From an uncultured Eubacteriales bacterium (lineage in GTDB: Bacteria > Bacillota > Clostridia > Oscillospirales > Oscillospiraceae): a stretch of 64,000 nt of DNA. Of this stretch, positions 8,591 through 16,417 are shown piece after piece. The stretch's first letter is position 1; each line of letters opens with the position of its first letter. The translations under genes and the position numbers were made by a program. The DNA is taken from positions 24,461-88,460 of the forward strand of contig UQZR01000008.1 of assembly GCA_900545585.1 (NCBI GenBank), read 5' to 3'. Below the pieces are notes generated by a model. That model had not been told where the DNA came from. It worked only from the letters and a program-made list of their open reading frames with translations, and ran no database searches.

Positions 8591-8929
8591 TTACAGCTTC
8601 TCGCGGATCTTGGCTGCCTTACCAACACGGTCGCGCAGGTAGTACAGCTTGGCGCGGCGGACATAGCCGTGACGCACCGTCTCGATCTTCTCAATGGACG
8701 GGGAGTGAACGGGGAACACCTTCTCCACGCCGACGCCGTAGGACAGGCGGCGGACGGTGATGGTCTCCTCGATACCGCCGTGCTTCTTGGCGATGACAGT
8801 GCCCTCGAAGACCTGGATACGCTCACGGGCGCCTTCCTTGACCTTCACGTGTACGCGGACGGTGTCGCCCACCAGTACCTGGGGTACTTCCTTCAGCTGC
8901 TTCTCGTTCAGAGCTTTGATGAGATCCAT
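8591..8929 (-). CDS. rplS: 50S ribosomal protein L19
   Basis: L19 sits at the 30S-50S interface. The 112-residue sequence is a typical L19: VGDTVRVHVKVKEGARERIQVFEG followed by the conserved block with RRLSYGVGVEKVFPVHSP and a basic C-terminal strand (GYVRRAKLYYLRDR). It has AGGAGG before the ATG at 8929. In most Firmicutes it follows rimM-trmD; here it stands alone between its own promoter and terminator, with the radical SAM pair upstream. Confidence 0.97.
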   Translation of the reverse strand: MDLIKALNEKQLKEVPQVLVGDTVRVHVKVKEGARERIQVFEGTVIAKKHGGIEETITVRRLSYGVGVEKVFPVHSPSIEKIETVRHGYVRRAKLYYLRDRVGKAAKIREKL

Positions 8930-9032
8930 GGATTTTTCCTCCTAAAAATATAGGTGTTCATGCCGCTATTTGTGTGATGTCCGCACTTTTCGGGACACCG
9001 GCGACAGAGGACCGCCCTTTTTACGCCATGAT

Positions 9033-9061
9033 AGAATAACACAGAAGCTCGGAAAATGCAA
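9033..9061 (-). promoter_or_regulatory. Promoter of rplS
   Basis: On the minus strand TTGCAT (9061-9056) and TATTCT (9038-9033) are separated by 17 nt. The resulting leader is about 100 nt and G+C-rich; I did not recognise a known ribosomal-protein leader in it. Confidence 0.55.
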
Positions 9062-9127
9062 GAGATTTCTTCATATTTTTCTGCAATTTTGTGTGTTTTC
9101 TCGCTGAATCCGGGAAATGACGGGGCA

Positions 9128-9790
9128 TTATCGAAAATCCCGCCCCTCGGCATCCAGAATGGCGCGGCGGCGGACGCGGAGGAAGTCCGGCGTCAGCTCC
9201 GGCAGGCAGCGCTCCACCGCCTTTTCCAGCAGCTGGGGATTTAATCCGGGATTCTGGGCCAGCACCGTCACCGTGCCGGTGACAACACCCTCTCCCTCTG
9301 TAAAGGAAAAGTCCTTTATCATGGGCGCGATATCAACGTCTGCCAGATCTTTGCGCTTGGTGCGCTTCTGGATCACCAGCTCCTGACGCCCCAGCAGCTC
9401 TGTCAGACGGGCGGCGGCCTTTTCCGGCACGCCGTTATCGTACTCCAGTGTCAGGTCCGCCCGCAGATATGTCAGCTCCCGCACGGGACGGACGGCGGGA
9501 TAGCAGTCCAGCACCCGCAGGCCGCTGGGCATGCCGGTGTTCAGCTTCTCCGCGATGCCGCTGCCGTCGGTATCCTGCGTCACCTCGAAGTCCAGCAGCT
9601 CGCAGTCACTGGACTGGCCCACCGGCAGGGGCAGGACGATGGAGATGATGGGATGGGGGTGATAGCCCTGGGAGTGCTTGATATCCAGCTCTGTGCGGGG
9701 AAAGGCGCGCTGGAACGTGCGCAGCAGGTCCAGATGGGAGATATAGGACGCCTGAGCCTCCTTGATAAACAGCAGCCGCAGCTTAGACAT
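9128..9790 (-). CDS. TIGR03936 family radical-SAM-associated protein (DUF2344)
   Basis: This 220-residue protein matches the DUF2344 / TIGR03936 family, found next to or fused with the radical SAM protein encoded just upstream. Recognisable features are the opening LRLLFIKEAQASYISHLDL, the histidine-rich patch HSQGYHPHPIISIVLPLPVG and the segment SSDCELLDFEV. No enzymatic function is established; it is presumed to act with the partner radical SAM enzyme, possibly on RNA or a ribosomal substrate because relatives cluster with rplU and rng. Its start overlaps the end of the partner gene by 8 nt, indicating co-translation. Confidence 0.85.
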   Translation of the reverse strand: MSKLRLLFIKEAQASYISHLDLLRTFQRAFPRTELDIKHSQGYHPHPIISIVLPLPVGQSSDCELLDFEVTQDTDGSGIAEKLNTGMPSGLRVLDCYPAVRPVRELTYLRADLTLEYDNGVPEKAAARLTELLGRQELVIQKRTKRKDLADVDIAPMIKDFSFTEGEGVVTGTVTVLAQNPGLNPQLLEKAVERCLPELTPDFLRVRRRAILDAEGRDFR

Positions 9791-11621
9791 CGCACTTTCC
9801 TCCTACCAGCAGATTGGCACCGCAGCCATTGCAGTGGGTGCGGCAGTCCGGTGTGGTCACGGACTCATAGGCTTTATGGCGCTCCCGCAGGAGGTACTGC
9901 TCCGTGACGCCGGAGGAGATCATGCTCCACGGCATCAGCTCGTCCTCCGGACGGGTGCGGTTGGCGTAAAAATGCGGGTCAAGGCCGCACTCGTCGAAAG
10001 CCTCCAGCCAACGGTCCAGGGAGAAATACTCCTCCCAGGCGTCAAGCTTTGCACCTTTACGCCACGCCGTTTCCAGCACCTTCCCCAGCCGCCGGTCACC
10101 GCGCGCCAGCACCGCCTCCAGAAAGCTGGTGTCGGAGTCGTGCCAGTTATAGGTGACGGTCTTGGTCTTGATGGCCTCCCGCAGCAGGGCCACGCGGCGC
10201 TCGTACTCCGCCTTGGAGATCTGGGGCTCCCACTGGAAGGCGGTGTGGGGCTTGGGCACGAACCAGCTGGTGGACACGGTGATGCGGACGCCGCGCTGCT
10301 TGTTCTGGGCACTCTCCCGCCAAGCGTGCATGACGCGGGCGGCCACATCGGCGATGCCCAGCACGTCCTCGTCCGTCTCCGTGGGCAGGCCCAGCATAAA
10401 GTACAGCTTCACGGCGCTGTATCCGCCGGCAAAGGCGGTGCGGCAGCTTTGCAGCAGGTCATCCAGCGTCACGTTCTTGTTGATGACATCCCGCAGGCGC
10501 TGGGTGCCGGCCTCCGGCGCGAAGGTCAGGCCCGTCTTACGGCCCTTGGCCAGACGCTGCATCAGCTCCATGGAGAAGTTGTCCGCCCGCAGAGACGGCA
10601 GGGACAGGCTGACGTGGCGCTGGTCGCAGAAGGGCTCCAGCTCATCGCACAGCGTGGTCAGCGGCGGGTAGTCGCTGGTGGACAGGCTGGACAGCGTCAC
10701 CTCCTGATAGCCGGTGTCATCGCAGGCGCGGACGCAGTAATCGGCGCACAGGTCGCGGCTGCGGTTGCGGACAGGGCGGTAGACGTAGCCCGCCTGACAG
10801 AACCGGCAGCCCCGGATACAGCCGCGGAACAGCTCCAGCGTCACGCGGTCCTGCACGATCTCCGTGCTGGGGACGATGGTCTTGACGGGGAAATAGGACT
10901 TGTCCATGTCGTGGACGATGCGCTTTGTCACATGGGCCGGTGCGCCGTCCTTCGGGGTGATGGCGGCCACGGTGCCGTCCTCGTGGTATGTGACATCGTA
11001 GAGGCTGGGAACGTAGACGCCGTCCAGCCGGGCGGCGGCCCGCAGCAGCTGCTGCTTGCTCCACCCCTCCCGCCGGGCGGTGCGGTACAGCTCCACCAGC
11101 TCCACCGTCAGGTCCTCGCCCTCGCCCAGGCTCACAAGGTCGATAAAGTCGGCGATAGGCTCGGCGTTGTACATGGCGGTGCCGCCGGCGATGACCAGCG
11201 GCGAAAGGCCGGTGCGCTCCGCCGCGTGCAGCGGGATGCCCGCCAGATCCAGCATGTTCAGGATGGCGGGGAACGCCATCTCATAGCCCACGGAAAAGGC
11301 CACAATGTCAAAATCGGTGATGGGGTCGCCGGATTCCAGCGCGAACAGCGGCATAGCCGCCTTGCGCATCTCCTCCTCCATGTCGCCCCAGGGGGCGAAC
11401 ACGCGCTCACACCAGACGCCGTCCATCTCGTTCATGACGCCGTACAGGATCCGCATGCCCAGATTGGACATGCCGATCTCGTAGGTGTCGGGGAAACAGA
11501 AGGCGATGCGGGTGTCCACCTGCGTCTTGTCCTTCAGCACGGCGTTATATTCGCCGCCCACGTAGCGGGCGGGCTTCTGCACCCGAGGCAGGATGCGTTC
11601 CAGTCGCTTATCCACGGTCAT
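9783..11621 (-). CDS. TIGR03960 family B12-binding / radical SAM protein
   Basis: This is a 612-residue radical SAM enzyme. The N-terminal third resembles a B12-binding-type domain (SNLGMRILYGVMNE, with a GGTAMYNAEPIADF segment). The radical SAM core holds the cluster motif in ELFRGCIRGCRFCQAGYVYRP (residues about 265-285), i.e. Cys-x3-Cys-x2-Cys, which binds the 4Fe-4S cluster and SAM. The reaction is unknown. The family is widespread in Clostridia and usually adjacent to the DUF2344 protein, as here. No signal peptide is present. It is the first gene of a two-gene operon. Confidence 0.88.
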   Translation of the reverse strand: MTVDKRLERILPRVQKPARYVGGEYNAVLKDKTQVDTRIAFCFPDTYEIGMSNLGMRILYGVMNEMDGVWCERVFAPWGDMEEEMRKAAMPLFALESGDPITDFDIVAFSVGYEMAFPAILNMLDLAGIPLHAAERTGLSPLVIAGGTAMYNAEPIADFIDLVSLGEGEDLTVELVELYRTARREGWSKQQLLRAAARLDGVYVPSLYDVTYHEDGTVAAITPKDGAPAHVTKRIVHDMDKSYFPVKTIVPSTEIVQDRVTLELFRGCIRGCRFCQAGYVYRPVRNRSRDLCADYCVRACDDTGYQEVTLSSLSTSDYPPLTTLCDELEPFCDQRHVSLSLPSLRADNFSMELMQRLAKGRKTGLTFAPEAGTQRLRDVINKNVTLDDLLQSCRTAFAGGYSAVKLYFMLGLPTETDEDVLGIADVAARVMHAWRESAQNKQRGVRITVSTSWFVPKPHTAFQWEPQISKAEYERRVALLREAIKTKTVTYNWHDSDTSFLEAVLARGDRRLGKVLETAWRKGAKLDAWEEYFSLDRWLEAFDECGLDPHFYANRTRPEDELMPWSMISSGVTEQYLLRERHKAYESVTTPDCRTHCNGCGANLLVGGKCDV

Positions 11622-11654
11622 TCTCCTTGCGGTGTATTTCGGTAACAGTTTATT

Positions 11655-12284
11655 TTACCTGTTTTTTGTCGGTTTGGCAAGGCGGCGGGGCAAAAAAACT
11701 TCCGGCGGCAGGCTGCGGTACGCCAGCCACAGCGCTCCCAGCAGGAGGAACAGGCCGCTGCCGGTGGTCAGCACCAGCCAGAGGCACAGCGCCAGCAGCG
11801 CCGACGATGCGGCCAGCCCTACGGCGGCGGCTACGCGGTCGGCGGTGTAGGGCTCTGTCAGGTATGCCGTGGCCAGCCACAGGATGCGGCCGCCGTCCAT
11901 GGGACGCACCGGCAGCAGGTTCAGAACGCCCAGCACCATCTGGGCGCCGGCGAACAGCGTCAGCGCCTCTCTGCCGGTAAGGCTCAGCAGCACCCACAGC
12001 AGCAGGTTCATCAGCGGCCCCGCGGCGGCGCTGAGCAGCTCCGCGCCGTAGGACAGGCGGTGCAGCTCCGGCACGTACAGCGATGCGCCCAGGCCGGTGA
12101 GGGTGAAGCGGGCGGCACGGACGCCGCACAGGCGCAGCACCGCGTAGTGGGCCAGTTCGTGGAGCAGGGCCGCCGGCAGCAGCGCCGCCAGCAGGATGGG
12201 CGTATCCGTCAGCAGCAGGAAAAGCGCCGGCGTCAGCAGCGCGGAGGGACGGACGCAAACGGTGACATCAGGAGAACGTGACAT
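11655..12284 (-). CDS. Site-2 protease family membrane metalloprotease (SpoIVFB-like, M50)
   Basis: This 209-residue integral membrane protease has the M50 motifs: HELAH (HExxH, residues about 42-46) in a membrane segment, and NLLPVRPMDGGR (about 122-133), which supplies the third zinc ligand. Five or six hydrophobic segments are visible. SpoIVFB of this family cleaves pro-sigma-K in the mother cell of sporulating Bacillus. The gene overlaps the upstream M23-domain gene by 17 nt; SpoIVFB's partner SpoIVFA also has a LytM domain, so the pair looks like a spoIVF operon. The assignment to sporulation is inferred from this arrangement. Confidence 0.82.
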   Translation of the reverse strand: MSRSPDVTVCVRPSALLTPALFLLLTDTPILLAALLPAALLHELAHYAVLRLCGVRAARFTLTGLGASLYVPELHRLSYGAELLSAAAGPLMNLLLWVLLSLTGREALTLFAGAQMVLGVLNLLPVRPMDGGRILWLATAYLTEPYTADRVAAAVGLAASSALLALCLWLVLTTGSGLFLLLGALWLAYRSLPPEVFLPRRLAKPTKNR

Positions 12285-13137
12285 AGTAGACGGGGTTCAG
12301 GTAAGTGCTGCCGCGGTGCAGCTCAAAGTGGAGGTGAGGACCGGTGGCGCGGCCGGTATCGCCCACCTCGGCGATGGGATCGCCCCGCGACACCTGCTGT
12401 CCGGCGGAGGCGGTGACGCGGGTGCAGTGGGCGTACAGCGTGGAAAAGCCGTTGGCGTGGGCGACGGCGACGTAGCGGCCCAGATCGCTGCTCTCCCCCA
12501 CGGCGGTGACGGCGCCGTCGGCAAAGCTGGACACCACCGCGCCCTCCGGCGCGGCGATGTCCAGCCCGTAGTGAAAGCGGCTGACGCCCTCCAGCGGATC
12601 GGTGCGGAGGCCGAAGCCGGAGGACAGCTGCCCCTCTACCGGCGCAGTATAGGCGAAGCCCAGTACCTGCTGGAGCAGCTCCGCATCGGCGGGCTGCGCC
12701 TCCGGCGTGCAGGCGGCGGACGTGGGCGACGGCGACGCCGTCACCTCTTCCGAGCCGAACACCGCGGTATAGGCGTCGGTCAGCGCGCCGCCGATGGCGC
12801 CCTCCTCCGAGAAGGCGCGGCCCGCAGCAGAGAACACCTCCACAAAGTCGGTATCGGCCCCCAGCAGATCCAGCACCCGTGTGCGATAGCGGTCCAGCAC
12901 GTCGGGCATCAGCAGCTTGACGGCGATAGCCACCACCAACAGGACACCGCTGACCAGCAGCTGTACCATGCGGCGCTTCTCCTGCGGAGATGCCGGTTTC
13001 CGGGCTGCGGGCTTGCCCGCAGCAGGGCGCGGCGGCTGGGGCGGACGGCGGCTGTCTGCTGCGGTGCGGACACGGGCGCGGTAGGCCGCGCGGCGGGCCG
13101 CCGTCCGGCGCTGCGGCGCCGTGGAACGCTGTGCCAT
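12268..13137 (-). CDS. M23 (LytM) domain membrane protein, SpoIVFA-like
   Basis: I use the ATG at 13137 (289 residues) because GGGAGG lies at good spacing; a longer frame to 13266 has no such site. The protein has an Arg-rich cytoplasmic head, one membrane segment (about residues 55-77, MVQLLVSGVLLVVAIAVKLL), a linker, and a C-terminal LytM domain. Metal ligands HYGLD and HLHFE are both intact, so unlike the degenerate Bacillus SpoIVFA domain it could be an active endopeptidase. It overlaps the downstream M50 protease gene. A sequence CATACACT upstream resembles a sigma-E -10 element, but no convincing -35 goes with it. Confidence 0.8.
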   Translation of the reverse strand: MAQRSTAPQRRTAARRAAYRARVRTAADSRRPPQPPRPAAGKPAARKPASPQEKRRMVQLLVSGVLLVVAIAVKLLMPDVLDRYRTRVLDLLGADTDFVEVFSAAGRAFSEEGAIGGALTDAYTAVFGSEEVTASPSPTSAACTPEAQPADAELLQQVLGFAYTAPVEGQLSSGFGLRTDPLEGVSRFHYGLDIAAPEGAVVSSFADGAVTAVGESSDLGRYVAVAHANGFSTLYAHCTRVTASAGQQVSRGDPIAEVGDTGRATGPHLHFELHRGSTYLNPVYYVTFS

Positions 13138-13250
13138 ACGGATACACCTCCCTTCCGGCACAGTGTATGCGCGCCTGTCCGGCGTTAGACGCCGGAACGG
13201 CTCCAGATCGGCAGCAAAATACAGGGGGTGCAGGGGCGGGGAAATTTTCC

Positions 13251-13279
13251 TTGACAGCAGGCGCATTTGCGCCTATAAT
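13251..13279 (+). promoter_or_regulatory. Promoter of tRNA-Pro, with palindromic spacer
   Basis: TTGACA (13251-13256) and TATAAT (13274-13279) are both perfect consensus with a 17-nt spacer. The spacer itself contains GGCGCA-TT-TGCGCC (13260-13273), an inverted repeat between the two boxes. Confidence 0.85.
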
Positions 13280-13290
13280 AGAACGGCTGA

Positions 13291-13366
13291 CGGGGTGTAG
13301 CGCAGTTGGTAGCGCGCTTGGTTCGGGACCAAGAGGCCGGGGGTTCAAGTCCCCCCACTCCGACCA
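13291..13366 (+). tRNA. tRNA-Pro (anticodon CGG)
   Basis: A complete 76-nt cloverleaf: acceptor stem CGGGGTG / CACTCCG, anticodon stem CTTGG / CCAAG with loop TTCGGGA giving anticodon CGG (reads CCG codons), T arm with GGTTCAAGT, discriminator A and an encoded CCA end. It is a single gene with its own strong promoter and terminator, not part of a tRNA cluster. No attachment-site duplication of its 3' end was noticed nearby. Confidence 0.96.
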
Positions 13367-13367
13367 C

Positions 13368-13400
13368 AAAACAGGCACGACCTCCAGTCGTGCCTGTTTT
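13368..13400 (+). terminator. Terminator of tRNA-Pro
   Basis: AAAACAGGCACGAC and GTCGTGCCTGTTTT form a perfect 14-bp stem around a 5-nt loop immediately after the tRNA CCA end. Confidence 0.9.
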
Positions 13401-13446
13401 GCCCTGAAGATTTCGCCGATATTTCGGCTTTTATGAGGTATTTTCG

Positions 13447-13839
13447 ATGGTACATAGCAAAAGGAAACAGGGCTTCACGCTGATGGAGATGCTCATCGTG
13501 GTGGCCATCATTGCGGTGCTGGCGGCGATTGCCATCCCCGCCATGGGCAGAAGCATCCACAAAGCCAAGGAGTCGGCAGATCTGGCCAACGTGCGGGCCT
13601 ATTATGCCTATTTGCAGCAGGACTACATGTCCACCGGAACCTACCGCGACTTCGGGCTCAGCTGGGAGTACAACGTCACCGATACCATCACGTACGACGA
13701 TGGCACCACGGTAAAGCTCCAGACCGGCTACGTGGCCGTGGCCGTGCCCACGGCGGAGGCGCAGAATACCACCTCCGGCTATCAGGTCCACTACATCTGC
13801 AGCAAGGGCGATCTGACCTACACCTTCGGCGAGAAGTGA
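13447..13839 (+). CDS. Type IV pilin-like protein with prepilin N-terminus
   Basis: This 130-residue protein begins with a short basic leader and the class III prepilin signal KQGFTLMEMLIVVAIIAVL: Gly before the cut, Phe at +1 and Glu at +5, then a hydrophobic helix. Such proteins are processed by a PilD/ComC-type peptidase and built into type IV pili or pseudopili. The C-terminal part (about 65-130) is polar, with an invariant-looking two-Tyr strand and one Cys; it has no named domain I recognise. No pilus ATPase, platform protein or prepilin peptidase gene is in the window, so it is an orphan here. It lies shortly after the tRNA terminator; the start ATG has no strong Shine-Dalgarno. Confidence 0.85.
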   Translation: MVHSKRKQGFTLMEMLIVVAIIAVLAAIAIPAMGRSIHKAKESADLANVRAYYAYLQQDYMSTGTYRDFGLSWEYNVTDTITYDDGTTVKLQTGYVAVAVPTAEAQNTTSGYQVHYICSKGDLTYTFGEK

Positions 13840-13876
13840 GCCGTCTGCGGAGAATCGCATCATACATATGTAAAAG

Positions 13877-13910
13877 GAGAGTCTGTGACGCAATGCCACA
13901 GGCTCTCTTT
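13877..13910 (+). terminator. Terminator after the pilin-like gene
   Basis: GAGAGTCTGTG and CACAGGCTCTC pair (one G.T) around a 9-nt loop and end in TTT. It is also A/T-flanked on the other strand and could serve the remnant that faces it. Confidence 0.7.
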
Positions 13911-13914
13911 ATGT

Positions 13915-14350
13915 GTGTCGGGCGGCCGGCGTCACGTCGGAACAGGCCGTTCTCCTGCGTGACCCGCCCCGTATCCACGCCGCGCCATGTGTCCGCATCC
14001 TCTCCCGCCAGCTCGTCGATGCTCCGGCCGGTGGAGAGCTGCCGGCTCTTGACATTCAAGGCATTTCGTAGTATATCTGCAGTATAGAGTTCGCTATTTG
14101 TGGTGTCTGACCCTCTATGGGTTTTGAGGTGCTCGGTACCACGAATGTCGAGCTCTTTTTCTGTAATCGCATCATGCAGATATAGTCTCTGCGTCTGCGG
14201 ATCACGCTGAAGCATAACGGCGGTATACATTTTTTCAGCAGATGTTCCAACCGTGACCGGGGCGGCCACAGGGATCCATTCCAGCTCATGCGCATTTTTC
14301 ACATTTTGGTAAACAACGACACCATTCACACAGGACAGCGCTTTTTTCTT
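13915..14350 (-). pseudogene. Remnant of a mobile-element or phage-type protein
   Basis: The stretch between the pilin terminator and the next promoter has no normal gene. One minus-strand frame reads like a protein C-terminus, with NAHELEWIPVAAPVT, MYTAVMLQRDPQTQRLYLHD and SELYTADILRNALN in a row. I associate this pattern with the ends of large phage or conjugative-element proteins (MuF / polyvalent proteins with barnase- or RelE-like nuclease folds), but this is recall and not a search result. There is no credible start codon with a ribosome binding site, and the frame runs on into the antisense of the pilin gene. The base composition is visibly more A+T-rich than its neighbours, which suggests transfer followed by decay. 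Confidence 0.35.
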
Positions 14351-14359
14351 TACAGGCCC

Positions 14360-14388
14360 TTGGCAAACGGCGGCAAGAGGTCTATAAT
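14360..14388 (+). promoter_or_regulatory. Promoter of the B3/B4 domain gene
   Basis: TTGGCA (14360-14365) and TATAAT (14383-14388) have a 17-nt spacer and lie 45 nt before the start codon at 14433. Confidence 0.7.
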
Positions 14389-14432
14389 ACCCGCAACAGA
14401 ACGGGAAAGCCGGAAAAAAAGGAGGCAACCAC

Positions 14433-15146
14433 ATGTACTATCAGGTATCCCAGGAATTTTTTGAGAAGCTGCCCAACGCCTGCTTCGGTGCAGTGGCCGT
14501 GCGGGGGCTGGACAATACCCACGACATCCCCCAGCTGGAGCAGATGCTGGCGGAGAACGTGGCCGCCTGCGAAGCGTATTTCGCGGGAAAGAAGCCCAAG
14601 GAGACGGAGGATATCCTCCCCTACCGCAACGCCTTTACGGCGCTGGGCATCAACCCCAACAAGTTCCTGTGCTCCATTGAAGCGCTGCTGACCCGTATTG
14701 CCAAGGGCAAGGGCTTCCCCCACATCAACGCCGCCGTGGATCTGGGCAACGCCGTGTCCATCAAGCACCGGCTGCCCATGGGCGCCCACGATCTGGACAC
14801 CATCGATGAAGGGCTGGACGTGCGCCTGGCCAAGGAGGGCGACACCTTCATTCCTTTCGGCAGTACGGAGGAGGAGACACCGGACATGGGCGAGGCGGTG
14901 TACGCCTCCGGCAGCGAGATCCGCACCCGCCGCTGGACGTGGCGGCAGTCGGAGCGGGGCAAGATCACAGAGGAGACCAAAGCCATCCTGTTCCCCATCG
15001 ACGGCTTCTCCGATGTGAACGCCGACGAGGTGCAGGCCGCCGCGGACGAGCTGGCGGCGCTGCTGCACAGGTTCTTCGGGGACGGCATCGAGATCGAGGC
15101 CGGCGTTGTCACCAGGGATTCCCCACGGTTTGAGTTCTTCAAATGA
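14433..15146 (+). CDS. B3/B4 domain-containing protein (tRNA-editing-domain-like)
   Basis: This 237-residue protein is a stand-alone B3/B4 domain, the fold that in PheT hydrolyses mischarged Tyr-tRNA-Phe. Visible landmarks are the central FPHINAAVDLGNAVSIKH motif (about residues 98-115), the GAHDLDTI loop and a C-terminal segment KAILFPIDGFSDVN. Stand-alone members are common in Clostridia and may act as trans-editing factors, although this is unproven. It has AGGAGG before its ATG, its own promoter, and a terminator directly after, so it is a single-gene unit. The gene context (remnant on one side, icd on the other) gives no further clue. Confidence 0.82.
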   Translation: MYYQVSQEFFEKLPNACFGAVAVRGLDNTHDIPQLEQMLAENVAACEAYFAGKKPKETEDILPYRNAFTALGINPNKFLCSIEALLTRIAKGKGFPHINAAVDLGNAVSIKHRLPMGAHDLDTIDEGLDVRLAKEGDTFIPFGSTEEETPDMGEAVYASGSEIRTRRWTWRQSERGKITEETKAILFPIDGFSDVNADEVQAAADELAALLHRFFGDGIEIEAGVVTRDSPRFEFFK

Positions 15147-15148
15147 GC

Positions 15149-15186
15149 AAAAAAATCCCCCACGGCGGTGCCGTGGGGGATTTTTT
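15149..15186. terminator. Bidirectional terminator between B3/B4 gene and icd
   Basis: TCCCCCACGGC and GCCGTGGGGGA form an 11-bp stem with A7 before it and T6 after it, so it can end transcription from both converging genes. Confidence 0.9.
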
Positions 15187-15194
15187 ATGCGTAT

Positions 15195-16415
15195 TTACCG
15201 GGCCAGCAGCATCTCCAGCCGCGCGCGGATGAGGGCGATGAGCCGGTCATTGTCCGGCATCTCCTTCAGCTCCGCCGGGTCGCACAGAGGCGCCAGATCC
15301 TCGGAGAGATAGCCTTCCTCGAACACGTCCAGCCCCGCCTGATAGAGACAATCGGCAAAATGCACCAGCGCGGCGCTGCCATCCAGCTCGCCCCGCTTTT
15401 TCAGGGCGCCGGACCACGCCGCCATGGTGGCCAGCGGGTTGGTGGACACCTTTTCCCCCTTGCGCCAGCGGTAGAAATGGTCGGTGACGGTGCCGTGGGC
15501 TGCCTCGTACTCGAAGTTGCCGTCCGGCGACACCAGCACACTGGTCATCATGGGCAGAGATCCGGACGCGGCGGCGATGAGGTCGCTCATCACGTCGCCG
15601 TCGTAGTTCTTGCAGGCCCAGATGATGCCGCCGGAGGAGCGGATGACCTTGGCGGCCACATCGTCAATGAGGGCGTAGCGGTAATGCAGCCCCGCCTGCT
15701 CAAAGGCGGCGCGGTACTCCTCGTCGAACACCTTCTGGAACAGCAGCTTGAAGGTCTGGTCGTAGTCCTTGGAGATGGTGTCCTTGGAGGAGAACCAGAC
15801 ATCCTGCCGCACGTCCAGCGCGTAGGCGAAGCAGCAGCGGGCGAAGGACAGGATGGAGTCGTCCCGGTTGTGCATGGCCTGCAAAACGCCGGGGCCGTTG
15901 AAATCGTAGACGGTCTGGCGGCTCAGCTCCGCGCCGTGCTCATCGGTGAACACCAGCTCCGCCTTACCGGGGCCGGGGACGCGGTACTCCACGGCCTTAT
16001 ATACGTCGCCGTAGGCGTGGCGGGCGATGGTGATGGGCTTTTTCCAGCAGGTCACCACCGGCTTCACACGGGAAATGAGGATAGGGGCGCGGAACACCGT
16101 GCCGTCCAGCGCCGCACGGATGGTGGCGTTGGGGGACTTCCAGAGCTGCTTGAGGCCGTACTCCTCCTGCCGCTGGTAGTTGGGGGTGATGGTGGCGCAC
16201 TTCACGCCCACATGGAGGCGCTTGATGGCCTCCGCCGCCTGCCGGGTCACGGCATCCTCCGTCCTGTCCCGGTTGGGCAGGGACAGGTCGTAGTACTCGG
16301 TGTTCAGGTCTACAAAGGGCTTTATCAGCTGGTCCTTTATCATTCCCCACAGGATGTGGGTCATCTCATCGCCGTCCAGCTCGGCGATGGGGACAGGCAT
16401 TTTGATCTTTTCCAT
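15195..16415 (-). CDS. icd: Isocitrate dehydrogenase (NADP+), eukaryotic-like type
   Basis: The enzyme oxidises isocitrate to 2-oxoglutarate and CO2 with NADP+. The 406-residue protein starts IKMPVPIAELDGDEMTHILW, as in the homodimeric type II NADP-IDHs of eukaryotes and some bacteria, not the E. coli Icd type. Substrate and metal residues are seen in SPNATIRAALDGTVFRAPI and in NYDGDVMSD; the NADP loop is EYEAAHGTVTDHFYRW. It lies only 2 nt after the aconitase-family gene, so the two form an operon, facing citrate synthase. In an anaerobe this branch mainly supplies 2-oxoglutarate for glutamate. Confidence 0.95.
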   Translation of the reverse strand: MEKIKMPVPIAELDGDEMTHILWGMIKDQLIKPFVDLNTEYYDLSLPNRDRTEDAVTRQAAEAIKRLHVGVKCATITPNYQRQEEYGLKQLWKSPNATIRAALDGTVFRAPILISRVKPVVTCWKKPITIARHAYGDVYKAVEYRVPGPGKAELVFTDEHGAELSRQTVYDFNGPGVLQAMHNRDDSILSFARCCFAYALDVRQDVWFSSKDTISKDYDQTFKLLFQKVFDEEYRAAFEQAGLHYRYALIDDVAAKVIRSSGGIIWACKNYDGDVMSDLIAAASGSLPMMTSVLVSPDGNFEYEAAHGTVTDHFYRWRKGEKVSTNPLATMAAWSGALKKRGELDGSAALVHFADCLYQAGLDVFEEGYLSEDLAPLCDPAELKEMPDNDRLIALIRARLEMLLAR

Positions 16416-16417
16416 CG

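Noticed and set aside
13251..13450. CRISPR array or prophage attachment site near tRNA-Pro.
   Set aside because: No regularly spaced direct repeats and no second copy of the tRNA 3' end were seen; no integrase gene is present.
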